Positions 29,031 to 37,302 of a DNA stretch of 48,572 nt are shown here, one piece after another. This DNA comes from Rhodospirillales bacterium (lineage in GTDB: Bacteria; Pseudomonadota; Alphaproteobacteria; Rhodospirillales; Defluviicoccaceae). The position numbers and the translations under genes are program-made. Below the pieces are notes generated by a model that saw nothing but the letters and a program-made list of their open reading frames with translations, had not been told where the DNA came from and did no database searches. The stretch lies in assembly GCA_016793925.1 (NCBI GenBank), contig JAEULH010000104.1:1-48572 (forward strand), given 5' to 3'. Within the stretch, counting starts at the first letter, position 1; the number at the start of each line of letters is the position of its first letter.

Positions 29031-30710
29031 CTAGCGCTTGATGCGGATCAGCTCGTCGAGCATGTCGTCGGCGGTGCTGATCACCCGGGTCGCCGCGGAG
29101 TAGGCCCGCTGGGTTACGATCATGCTGGTGAACTCCTCGCCGATATCGACGGTCGAGCCCTCCAGGGCATTGGCGACGACCTTGCCGGCCGGCCCGGAAT
29201 CGGCTTCACGAAGGGTCGGATCGCCGGAATTCTCGGTCGCGTTATAGACGTTGCCGTTGCGCGACTGCAGCCCGTCGGGGCTGGAGAAGGTTGCAATCGG
29301 AAGGCGGTAGATCGGCCGCCGGGCGCCGTTTTTGAAGATCGCCTCGATGACCCCGTCCTCGCGGATGGCGACATCGGTGAAGGTGCCGTACGGCGAGCCG
29401 TTCTGCTGGATTGCGCCCGGCAGGAACTCGCCGCCGTACTGGGTCAGGTTGTCCGCGCCGTTGTCGGCGCCGAACCTGAGGTCGATCCGGCCGACGTCGA
29501 CGATCCCGTCGCCGTTGAGATCGACGTCATCCATGTCGGCGGCGCCGGCCTCGAAACCCCGAACCGACATCCGCTCGGGCGTAATCGCGGCCGGGAAGCC
29601 GTCCCCGCTGAAGACGAAGGCGGGATTGGTGTTGACCCGCGCATCGACGACAAAGGCGCCGGTCTGTTTCGTTGCGGCCTGACCGCCGGAGGAAACGCCG
29701 TTCGGATCGACGGCAATGTTGGCGGCGTCGCCCGTGAGCAGCAGGACGGCGGCGTTGTTCGGCTTGGCGGAGGCAACGCCGGCGAGGTCGAGGTTGACCT
29801 CGTCGCGCAGGCTGCCGACGATCTGCGCGAGGTTGCGGCCGCCGTCGACCTGGATGTCGTTCGAGCCGGCCACGGTTGCGCCGGCGACGAAGGTGTACGC
29901 CGTGCCGCCGATGACGACGCTCTCGCCGATATCCGGGACGGCGACGAACTCGAGCTGGCCGACGCTGCTTGTGGCGTTGCCGACCTTGTCATAGAGCGTC
30001 ACGACAGCCGCGCCGGTCGGCGGCTCGACCGAAAGATCCCATTCGTTGCTGGCGCTCTTGGTAAAGGAGAAGGAGACGGCGTTCGTGTTGCCGAGCGTAT
30101 CGAAGAACTGGACGTCGAGAGCGTGGTTGTCGCCGACCGCGGCATTGGACGGGAGGTTGGCGCCGATGGAAATCTCGCTCGTTTCTTCGGCGTTGACGGC
30201 GACCCGGTTGAGATCGACGGTCTGCAGGAAGTCCGGCGAGATGACGTTCTCGTTCGTCAGCGCCGCGCCGCTCCCCGGCGGCAAAACGACATTTCCATCG
30301 GCGTCCGTCGGCCAGGCCTGCAGATAGTAGCCGGCGGTGTTGCGCAGGAAGCCGTCGGCGTCCTTCGTGAACGAACCGGCGCGCGAAAACAGATACTGAT
30401 CGCGCGCATCCGGCTGCTTGGCCGCGTTGACGACAAAAAAGCCGTCACCGGCGATGGCGAGATCGGTCTCGGAGACGCTGGGCTGCAGCAGGCCCTGGAC
30501 ATCGACGGCGTTGCGCGGCCGGGCCTGCACCCCGCCGGCGGAATACATCGTCGACGAAGCCTGCTTGGTGACCAGGGTCTGAAAGGCGACCTTGGCGTTC
30601 TTGTAGCCGACGGTGTTGACGTTGGCGATGTTGTCGGCGATGGCGCCCATTGCGCCGCTCTGCGCGCCGAGGGCCGAAACGCCGGAAGTCATGGCGCCAA
30701 ACAAGCTCAT
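29031..30710 (-). CDS. flgE: Flagellar hook protein FlgE
   Basis: A 559-residue hook protein with the rod/hook N-terminus MSLFGAMTSGVSALGAQS, NIANVNTVGYKNAKVAFQT, and the matching C-terminal motif (TSMIVTQRAYSAATRVI) that ends in LDELIRIKR. It is longer than the roughly 400 residues of enterobacterial FlgE because of a central region at about 235-350, with GGTAYTFVAGATVAG and ILQ-like strands, and a calcium-type loop DLNGDGIVD at 397-405. It lies downstream of flgD and fliK (hook-cap protein and length control), which fits hook assembly. Confidence 0.93.
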   Translation of the reverse strand: MSLFGAMTSGVSALGAQSGAMGAIADNIANVNTVGYKNAKVAFQTLVTKQASSTMYSAGGVQARPRNAVDVQGLLQPSVSETDLAIAGDGFFVVNAAKQPDARDQYLFSRAGSFTKDADGFLRNTAGYYLQAWPTDADGNVVLPPGSGAALTNENVISPDFLQTVDLNRVAVNAEETSEISIGANLPSNAAVGDNHALDVQFFDTLGNTNAVSFSFTKSASNEWDLSVEPPTGAAVVTLYDKVGNATSSVGQLEFVAVPDIGESVVIGGTAYTFVAGATVAGSNDIQVDGGRNLAQIVGSLRDEVNLDLAGVASAKPNNAAVLLLTGDAANIAVDPNGVSSGGQAATKQTGAFVVDARVNTNPAFVFSGDGFPAAITPERMSVRGFEAGAADMDDVDLNGDGIVDVGRIDLRFGADNGADNLTQYGGEFLPGAIQQNGSPYGTFTDVAIREDGVIEAIFKNGARRPIYRLPIATFSSPDGLQSRNGNVYNATENSGDPTLREADSGPAGKVVANALEGSTVDIGEEFTSMIVTQRAYSAATRVISTADDMLDELIRIKR

Positions 30711-30790
30711 GGACGGTCTCCTTGCTTTGCTGCGTCGGCGGCGGCAGGCCGCACGCGGGTGGAAACGCTGATGGTGGAAAGGGCTTTTGC

Positions 30791-31474
30791 CTACGGCCGG
30801 TCCGGCTGCGCGGCGGCTGCGGCGATCGAAGTGACCTGCGCCATCGGCACCTCGACGGCGCCGATGTAGAGGACGCCGCCGTTGTCGCCGGATGCGGCGC
30901 CGGTCACGGTGCCGGAGACGGCGGTCTCGACCGCGACGGTCGACCCATCGGCGCGCTGTGCGGCCACTTCGAGGGTGTAGGCACCGTCGGGCAACTGCCG
31001 GCCGCTGCCGTCGAGGCCGTCCCAGTCGAAGTCGTGGCGGCCGCCACCGGTTTCGCCGTCGCGCGCGAGAACGACGTTGCCGTCGCCGTCGGTGATCGTC
31101 AGCGTCGTCGCGGCCGCGGGTTCGGCGAGGCTGTAGGTCGCCGACCCTTTGGCGTCGACAAGCGGGAGCGTCGCGCCGACGGCCTCGACGCGCCTGCCGA
31201 TCAGGTTGACCATGGCCGCGACGTTGCTGGTCCTGCCGACCTCGATCAGCGTTTCAAGATTGGCGTTCTGGCTGATCTGCTGCTCGACCCCGGCGAACTG
31301 GACGAGCTGGGCGGTAAACTCGTTGCTGTCCATGGGGTTGAGGGGATCCTGGTTCTGCAACTGGGTCACCAGCAGGGTGAGGAAGCGATCGAGATCGCCG
31401 CCAAGCGCCTTGGCGTCGCCGGCCGCTTTCCCCGCTGCCGTCGATTGTGTTCCTGTCAGCCCGTCGAGGATCAT
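30791..31474 (-). CDS. flgD: Flagellar hook capping protein FlgD
   Basis: A 227-residue scaffold protein for hook assembly. The N-terminus has the FlgD signature FLTLLVTQLQNQDPLNPMDS, then FTAQLVQFAGVEQQ, and the rest forms the Ig-like and tudor-like domains (DFDWDGLDGSGRQLPDGAYT). ATG 31474 follows CTGGAGA. The frame is open much further upstream, but that part is out of frame with fliK. It starts 17 bases after fliK stops. Confidence 0.95.
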   Translation of the reverse strand: MILDGLTGTQSTAAGKAAGDAKALGGDLDRFLTLLVTQLQNQDPLNPMDSNEFTAQLVQFAGVEQQISQNANLETLIEVGRTSNVAAMVNLIGRRVEAVGATLPLVDAKGSATYSLAEPAAATTLTITDGDGNVVLARDGETGGGRHDFDWDGLDGSGRQLPDGAYTLEVAAQRADGSTVAVETAVSGTVTGAASGDNGGVLYIGAVEVPMAQVTSIAAAAAQPDRP

Positions 31475-31491
31475 TGCTCGGTCTCCAGCAC

Positions 31492-33096
31492 TCAAGCGTG
31501 AATGTCGATGCCGCCGACGGCCCGCCTGGGCAGCGGCGTTGCCGGCCGGACAGGCTCGGTGTCCGTGGCGATGTTCCGATGGTCGCGCGAAGCCCGACCG
31601 TACCGACCGCCGCCCTCGGGTCCGGACCGCGGGCCGTGGTCGCGCAGGTGGAAGCTGAGGCTGCCGGGGTCGGTCTTGAGTCCGGCGTCCTGCAGGGCAT
31701 GCTCGAGCAGCCGTGCGTCGGCGCGCAGGAGGTCCAAGGCGTCGACGCTGTCGGCCCTGACAGCGACGCTCACGTGATGGCGGTCGGTAATGTCGAGGCG
31801 GATCTCCACCTGACCCAGACGTGCCGGAGAGAGCTGGATCCCGATCCGGTCGAGACCGGCCTGAACGGCCTTGGCGATGTGGATCGCGACCTGTCCCGCC
31901 GGCGGCAGTGGTGCCGCGTCCCCGGCGGCGACGCGCTCGGCTCCGGCCGGCGCGGCGCTCGCCGAAGCGATCGGCGGTTGCGGGACCGGCGGCGGCGGGG
32001 CGGGGAGTGGGGCATCCTCGGCCCGGTCCGTGCCTGTCGCGACCTCGGGTGACACGGGTGCGCCGGTTCGACCGATGCTGTTGCCGCCGACGCCGTGATC
32101 CTCGGTCGGCGCGGCAGGCGTGGTCGCCGTACCACCGCCGCCGCCGGCAGCCGGTACCGTCTCGCCCGGCGTCGGCTGCGCGAGCGGGCTGCGCGATGCG
32201 CCGGGCTCGCTGTCGCTTTGCCCGGGAAATCGCCGGTCGACCTCCTTGCGCAACCCTCCCTTGATGCCGCCTGCCTCGACGATGAGCGCACCACCAGCCT
32301 GTTCGACCGACGAGGCCTCGCCGCCGACAGGCGCGCGCTTCGCCGATGCGGCGGTCGGGTCCGGCGCCTGCACCGTCGCACCGCCGGGCGAGGGCGGCGC
32401 TGCATCCTCTGCAAGCGCCAGCGCAACGATGGCGTCGCCCGCCAGCCTCGCCGCGTCCGGGCCGTACCCGCTGGCAGTCTGGCTGACCTGAACGCGGCTG
32501 CCGGCGGCCAGCACCCGCGCCAGATCGCCGGCCTGAACCGAGGGCGGTTGGGCGGCGCGAGCGCCGGCGCCTTCGTCGGCAGAGGGCGGCGGGGCCGGAG
32601 GGAGCGATGAGGTCGCAGGCCCGGCCTCCGCGGCTCCTGACCCTGCCGCTTCGGCGGCCGCCGCAGCGGGGGCCGGGGGGGACTGGCCTTGGTTCGAAAT
32701 CATGCCCGGGGCGGAAGGCGAGGTCGCAGGCTGGTCGACAGCGAACGGGCCGGACGCAGCGGTGGCGGGGACGGTTGCCGGTGCGGCGTCGAGCCCGGCG
32801 CCGGGAGAAGGAGCGTCGGCCCGTGGCCCATGATCTGCCGTCTTCGCGGCCTCCGTTTGCCGATCCGCATCGCCTTCCGGCTGCGGATCCGCAACGCCGT
32901 GGCGTCGGCCTGCCTGGCTCGTTTCGCTGCCGTCCCGGTCCCGGTCCGGAGCGTCGCTCATTATCGCCCGCGCCGGCGCTTCGGCGTCGATCAGGCCTGC
33001 GAAGTCGCCACAGCGATCGGCGGAGCGGCTCTGCCGCTCGTGTGCGCCGCCGGGGTCGGCAACGCGGACTGTGGACGGGACAGGGTCGGTTCGCAT
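31492..33096 (-). CDS. fliK: Flagellar hook-length control protein FliK
   Basis: A 534-residue protein with a long, low-complexity Pro/Ala/Gly-rich N-terminal region, as expected of the molecular ruler, and a C-terminal Flg_hook domain (about 420-510) with LSPARLGQVEIRLDI and VAVRADSVDALDLLRADA. It is exported and switches substrate specificity from hook to filament when the hook reaches full length. ATG 33096 follows GGAGGTGGCTTCGA; the frame reaches 33180. It is the first gene of the minus-strand flagellar operon. Confidence 0.88.
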   Translation of the reverse strand: MRTDPVPSTVRVADPGGAHERQSRSADRCGDFAGLIDAEAPARAIMSDAPDRDRDGSETSQAGRRHGVADPQPEGDADRQTEAAKTADHGPRADAPSPGAGLDAAPATVPATAASGPFAVDQPATSPSAPGMISNQGQSPPAPAAAAAEAAGSGAAEAGPATSSLPPAPPPSADEGAGARAAQPPSVQAGDLARVLAAGSRVQVSQTASGYGPDAARLAGDAIVALALAEDAAPPSPGGATVQAPDPTAASAKRAPVGGEASSVEQAGGALIVEAGGIKGGLRKEVDRRFPGQSDSEPGASRSPLAQPTPGETVPAAGGGGGTATTPAAPTEDHGVGGNSIGRTGAPVSPEVATGTDRAEDAPLPAPPPPVPQPPIASASAAPAGAERVAAGDAAPLPPAGQVAIHIAKAVQAGLDRIGIQLSPARLGQVEIRLDITDRHHVSVAVRADSVDALDLLRADARLLEHALQDAGLKTDPGSLSFHLRDHGPRSGPEGGGRYGRASRDHRNIATDTEPVRPATPLPRRAVGGIDIHA

Positions 33097-33414
33097 TCGA
33101 AGCCACCTCCGGGTTCGGCGGGGCATTCGGAGCAAAGCCCGGACCAGCACGCCGACCGCGCGCGACTTGTTGTAAAACAAGGAGTTTTTCTGATGCCAGT
33201 TGTGCTCCTGGGGCTATCGGCCGGCCCTGGCGGCAGGTTCTTCCCCTTGGCGCCGTGCAATTTCTGCCGGCTGCCGGTTCGCCTTTCCAAACAATGCTGC
33301 AAACTTAGGTAGAATAAAATCATTCGACTTGCTGCCTCCGCGAGCATACAAGCTGGGGTTGTCGTGACGCCAGAACGGTGTCGCTTTCATACGCCCTAGA
33401 ATTGGAGGCTACAC
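33097..33414. promoter_or_regulatory. Divergent fliK/flagellin control region
   Basis: A 318-base gap without a convincing gene. It must hold the promoter of the minus-strand flagellar operon and that of flagellin. An AT-rich island lies at about 33295-33330 (AAACTTAGGTAGAATAAAAT), upstream of flagellin. TAAA at 33315-33318 with GCC fifteen bases later is only a partial sigma-28 match. No clear sigma-54 TGGCAC-N5-TTGCA was seen on either strand. A strong TTGGAGG precedes the flagellin start, and its leader could be the target of FlbT. Confidence 0.5.
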
Positions 33415-34335
33415 GTGACTGCCAACATCTCACTTTCCGCGACCGCGCGGTCGAACCTTCTCGCCCTGCAGAACACCGCCAGCCTGATCGGCCGGACCCA
33501 GGATCGCCTTTCGACCGGCTTGGCGATCAAGAGCCCGATGGACGATGCGGTGAAGTACTTCCAGGCCAAGTCGCTGAGCGATCGGGCCAGCGACCTGTCG
33601 GAGCGCAAGGACAGCATCGACCAGGGCGTCAGCACCCTCGAGACCGTCGTCAAGGCGACCGAGGGCATGGAAAAGCTGGTCAAGCAGATGAAGGGTATCG
33701 TCGAGTCTGCGAGCAGCCAGAGCAAGGAAGACCGCAAAGAGGCGACCACCCAGCTCAAGGAACTGGCGAGCCAGATCCAGCTCCTGGTCGACGACGCCAG
33801 TTACAAGGGGTTGAACCTTCTTAACAGCACCGCTTCGACCCTGAGCGTGCGTTTCAGCGAGAAGACGGACTCGAAGATCGACGTTGACGGCGTCAACTTC
33901 AACTCGTCGAACTTCTTCCTCGACAAGGCCGGGGCGGCGCAGAGCCTCATGGCGGCCACCGGGACCGGCGCCGAGATCCTTTCGGCGCTCGGCTTCACCG
34001 ACTCCCTGTCGAACTACGGTCTCACCGACGCGGCCAAGCTGGCCTCGTTCAACGCGAAGGTCGTCGATGTCCTCCAGGGCCTGGACAAAACCATCTCTAC
34101 CCTTCGCGCCAAAGCCGCGACCATCGCCAACAACGCCGCGATCCTCAACGTCCGCCTCGACTTCACCAAGGAGTACGTCAACGTCCTCCAGGGCGGCTCC
34201 GACAAGCTGACACTGGCCGACCTCAACGAGGAAGGCGCAAACATCCTGGCGCTGCAGACCCGCCAGCAGCTCGGCATCCAGGCGCTGTCGTTGGCCGGGC
34301 AGGCCGAGCAGTCGATCCTGCGTCTGGTCCAGTAG
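33415..34335 (+). CDS. fliC: Flagellin
   Basis: A compact 306-residue flagellin. The N-terminal D0/D1 helices (MTANISLSATARSNLLALQN, then RLSTGLAIKSPMDD) and the C-terminal helix (IQALSLAGQAEQSILRLVQ) are present; the middle is short (about 140-200), so there is little or no variable D2/D3 domain. The usual DDAA block is altered to DDAVKYFQAKSL. It starts with GTG at 33415 after TTGGAGGC. It heads a block with flbT, flaF and the glycosylation genes, so the filament is probably glycosylated on serines or threonines. Confidence 0.93.
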   Translation: MTANISLSATARSNLLALQNTASLIGRTQDRLSTGLAIKSPMDDAVKYFQAKSLSDRASDLSERKDSIDQGVSTLETVVKATEGMEKLVKQMKGIVESASSQSKEDRKEATTQLKELASQIQLLVDDASYKGLNLLNSTASTLSVRFSEKTDSKIDVDGVNFNSSNFFLDKAGAAQSLMAATGTGAEILSALGFTDSLSNYGLTDAAKLASFNAKVVDVLQGLDKTISTLRAKAATIANNAAILNVRLDFTKEYVNVLQGGSDKLTLADLNEEGANILALQTRQQLGIQALSLAGQAEQSILRLVQ

Positions 34336-34375
34336 GCCTGTCGCGGCCCAACCGAGCCAAGTCCCAATGCATCTC

Positions 34376-34409
34376 GGCGGGGAGAGTAAAACTCCCCGCC
34401 TTTTTCTTT
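34376..34409 (+). terminator. Rho-independent terminator after flagellin
   Basis: A 9-bp stem (GGCGGGGAG / CTCCCCGCC) with a seven-base loop followed by TTTTTCTTT. It separates highly expressed flagellin from flbT. Confidence 0.9.
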
Positions 34410-34469
34410 CCTCAACCCTTTGCCGTTAATCATCGAGCCGTACCCGGGCCCGAAGGAGGGAGAAGCGTC

Positions 34470-34961
34470 TTGGCGCTCGTCGTCCATCTGAAAAAGGATC
34501 AGCAGGTCGTCATCAACGGCGCCGTCATCGAGAACACCTCGGGCAGAACGGTGACGCTGAAGGTCAAGAACGAAGCGGCCATCCTGCGCGCCGCCGACGT
34601 TCTCGCTCCCGAAGCCGCGGCGACCCCGGCGACCCGGGTCTACTACGCGCTCCAGTGCCTGTACCTCTTTCCGGACCGCGCCGGCCGATATTTAGAAGTT
34701 TTTCACGACCTTATTGAAAGCTACGGGCACGCCGCGCCGAGCGCGCGGGCGATCGTCGCCGAAATCGGCGCCGCGGTCCAGGCGACAAGGTACTACGCCG
34801 CGCTCAAGCATACGCAGCGGCTCATCGACCACGAGGGAAAGGCTCTCGCCCATGCCGAACAGCAGCTTAGTCAGGAGCTACGCCGCGCCGCCGGCGCCGG
34901 GCAACCCGCGCGCAACGGAGGCGTGGGCGCTGACCAGGCTGGCCTTGCGGATGAAGGATAG
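34470..34961 (+). CDS. flbT: Flagellin translation regulator FlbT
   Basis: A 163-residue protein matching FlbT: VVINGAVIENTSGRTVTLKV near the N-terminus and the ALQCLYLFPDRAGRYLEVF block. In Caulobacter, FlbT binds the flagellin mRNA leader and blocks translation until the hook is finished. The start is the rare TTG at 34470 after AAGGAGGG. The protein runs about 35 residues past the usual end of the family, reading in another frame over the first 110 bases of flaF. Confidence 0.88.
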   Translation: MALVVHLKKDQQVVINGAVIENTSGRTVTLKVKNEAAILRAADVLAPEAAATPATRVYYALQCLYLFPDRAGRYLEVFHDLIESYGHAAPSARAIVAEIGAAVQATRYYAALKHTQRLIDHEGKALAHAEQQLSQELRRAAGAGQPARNGGVGADQAGLADEG

Positions 34962-35298
34962 CCGGGAGAGCGCCGACCCGGAAGAAATGCTGGCTGCCGT
35001 GCGCGTCAACTGGCGGCTGTGGACAATCCTCCAGGCGGAGCTTCTCGATCCCGACAGCCCGCTGCCGGACGACCTGCGCGCCAACGTCCTGTCGCTGGCC
35101 CAGTTTGTCGACAGGCGCACGATCGATGTCATCAGCCAGCCGCAGGCGGAGAAGCTCGACGCCCTGATTGCGATCAATCGCGAACTGGCGGGGGGCCTTT
35201 ATGCGCAGCCCGGGGCAAGCGCCAGGGAAGGCGATGCCGGCGCGGCGCCGGGCGGGAGCGACAGGCTCGGCGAGCAGACGCTGGCGGTATCGGCGTGA
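34852..35298 (+). CDS. flaF: Flagellin secretion/regulatory protein FlaF
   Basis: A 148-residue protein of the FlaF family, recognised by NPRATEAWALTRLALRM, the NWRLWTILQAEL block and LSLAQFVDRRTIDVI. FlaF is needed for flagellin export and balances FlbT in alphaproteobacteria. The frame opens earlier, but ATG 34852 gives the family's usual N-terminus. It overlaps flbT by 110 bases and the next gene by four (GTGA). About 40 residues at the C-terminus are extra and Gly/Ala-rich. Confidence 0.85.
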   Translation: MPNSSLVRSYAAPPAPGNPRATEAWALTRLALRMKDSRESADPEEMLAAVRVNWRLWTILQAELLDPDSPLPDDLRANVLSLAQFVDRRTIDVISQPQAEKLDALIAINRELAGGLYAQPGASAREGDAGAAPGGSDRLGEQTLAVSA

Positions 35299-37277
35299 GC
35301 CCGCGCACCGGCAAGGCCCGGCCGCCGGCCCGTTTCCTCCGCGCCTTCAAGGCGGCCGTCGGGACCGAGGACTGGGACCGGGCAGAGGCGCTGGCCGAGG
35401 CCGCGCTCGCCGCCAGGCCCGATTGCGCCGAGGCTCACTTCGCCCACGCGCTCGTTGCCATTTACCGCGACGACCTTGCTGCGGCGCTGGAACGGGCGGC
35501 ACGGGCGAACGGAATCGCGCCCGGCATCGGCGACTTCGAGGATCTCCTCGCCGTCGTCCACGCGCTTGCCGGCGATCTGAACAGCGCCCTTTTCCACGGC
35601 AAGGCGGCCGCGGACGCCCCGCGGCTGGCGCACCTCGCCGGCATGGCGCCCGCAGGCTTCCCAAGCCTCGCCCAGGCCTTCCTTCAGATCAGTGAGGCGC
35701 CGCTGCGTCGCCGCGGTCTGGCCGCCCTCGACCGAAAGCGGTGGGCGGAGGCCGAGCGGTGGTTCCGCCAGCACCTCGTCTTCGCTCCAGACGACCGGGA
35801 GGCCTTTGTCGGCCTTGGCGTCTCGCTGCTTGCCCAGGACGCCCCTGTCGCGGCGGTCGAGACGCTGCGCGCCGCCCGCCACCGCCTGCCGCACGACGCG
35901 GCCATTGCCAGCCTGCTCGGCCGCGCACTCACGCGGGCCGGCGCGTTCGGCCTCGCCCGGGCCTGTCACGCCAGCGCCCGGCTGCTGGCGCCGGAGGACG
36001 GCGACGTCGCCGCGGCCGGCCTGCTCGACGCGACGGTGGATCCGGGCGTTGCCGGACCTGTCATCGCCGCCGGCTACGCCGACTGGTGCCGGAGCTTCGC
36101 CGTCGCCGATGGCGGCGGCGCGCGCTCGCAACGGGCAGGCGGCTCGGATCGGCGGTTGACCGTCGGCTACGTCATCGCCAGCGCCGGCGAAACGTCGGCC
36201 GGGCCGTGGCTCGCCGAGATCCTCTCGCATCGGAACGCGGCCCGCTTCAAGACCGTCGGGTTCGGCCATGGGCCGCTCAGCACGCCGGCCAACCAGGTCT
36301 TTCAGAAGTGCGTCGATCGCTGGCAGGACGTGGCCGGCGCCGACGCGCCGACGCTTGCGGCGATGGTTCGCGGCGAGGACGTCGATATCCTCGTCGATCT
36401 CGTCGGCCTGGAGGCGCCGGAGTTGCACGCCGCCTTCGCCTCGCGAATGGCACCGTGCCAGGTCGGCTGGCTCGGCCTGCCTGCACTCGCCGCTCCGTGC
36501 GCCGTCGATTTCGTGCTGACCGACCGCTTCGTCGCCGATCGGAAAGGCAAGGCCAGGGGCCGAGCCGCCGGTGCTCGCCTCATCGATCTGTCCCTCGGCA
36601 GCGTTGTCGCGCCGCCACCCACGCCGGTGGCCGCAGCCGCGGCGGCAGCCGCGGCAGGCGAAGGCGAAGATCCGGCCGAGCTGCTTTTCGCCGCCGACGC
36701 CGGCCTCGACGACCTCAACGCCACGACCGCCGAATGGTGGTCGGCCATCCTGCACGCCGTTCCCGAAGCGAAGCTGATCCTGCGCGATCGCAACCTCACG
36801 CAGCCGGCCGCGCTCGCACAGGTCCTCGACATTTTTGGGACATTTGGCGTCGCCCACCGTGTCGATGTCGTTGCCGAGGCGTCGCCGCGCGCGTTCTTTG
36901 CCCATGGCGACGTCGGCCTGCTGCCGTATCCGGCCCCGCGACCGGCGAGCCTCACCGATGCCCTGTCCGCCGGCCTTCCGGTGGTGTGCCCCGCCGGCGG
37001 CGCGGGCCGGGCCGCCGCCAGCATCCTGGATCATCTCGGCCTCTCCGCCGGGACCATCGCCGCCGACCGCGACCGCTACGTCGCCCACGCCATCGCCTGG
37101 GCGCGCGACGGCGCCGCGCGCGCGGCCTTTCCCGCGCGCATCGCCGAAGCCTGTGCCCAGACCGGCGTCTGGGACGCGGCGGCGCGGGTGCGCGACCTGG
37201 AAGACGCCTTCGCGCGGATGTGGGCGGCGCTTTGCGCAGACGACGCGGGGCCGACGCGGCACACCGTCGGCGCCTGA
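35295..37277 (+). CDS. FlmG-like TPR and GT41 (SPINDLY/OGT-type) glycosyltransferase
   Basis: A 660-residue soluble protein. Residues 1 to about 250 are helical TPR-like repeats (WDRAEALAEAALAARPDCAEAH, RWAEAERWFRQHLVFAPD, and others). About 285-650 is a GT-B domain of the OGT/SPINDLY type with LTVGYVIAS, DILVDLVGLEAP, QVGWLGLP, AKLILRDRNL and VGLLPYPAPRPASLTDALSA. An alanine-rich linker lies at about 450-460. The same architecture is known in Caulobacter FlmG, whose TPRs bind flagellin and whose catalytic part adds pseudaminic acid. Position between flaF and the pse operon supports that role. The start is GTG, overlapping the flaF stop. Confidence 0.82.
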   Translation: MSPRTGKARPPARFLRAFKAAVGTEDWDRAEALAEAALAARPDCAEAHFAHALVAIYRDDLAAALERAARANGIAPGIGDFEDLLAVVHALAGDLNSALFHGKAAADAPRLAHLAGMAPAGFPSLAQAFLQISEAPLRRRGLAALDRKRWAEAERWFRQHLVFAPDDREAFVGLGVSLLAQDAPVAAVETLRAARHRLPHDAAIASLLGRALTRAGAFGLARACHASARLLAPEDGDVAAAGLLDATVDPGVAGPVIAAGYADWCRSFAVADGGGARSQRAGGSDRRLTVGYVIASAGETSAGPWLAEILSHRNAARFKTVGFGHGPLSTPANQVFQKCVDRWQDVAGADAPTLAAMVRGEDVDILVDLVGLEAPELHAAFASRMAPCQVGWLGLPALAAPCAVDFVLTDRFVADRKGKARGRAAGARLIDLSLGSVVAPPPTPVAAAAAAAAAGEGEDPAELLFAADAGLDDLNATTAEWWSAILHAVPEAKLILRDRNLTQPAALAQVLDIFGTFGVAHRVDVVAEASPRAFFAHGDVGLLPYPAPRPASLTDALSAGLPVVCPAGGAGRAAASILDHLGLSAGTIAADRDRYVAHAIAWARDGAARAAFPARIAEACAQTGVWDAAARVRDLEDAFARMWAALCADDAGPTRHTVGA

Positions 37278-37302
37278 AGGACGGGGAAGGACGGGATTGC
37301 CG

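Noticed and set aside
33250-33370. Sigma-54 promoters for fliK or flagellin
   Set aside because: Several GG and GC pairs were examined, but those with the right ten-base spacing lack the rest of TGGCAC and TTGCA.
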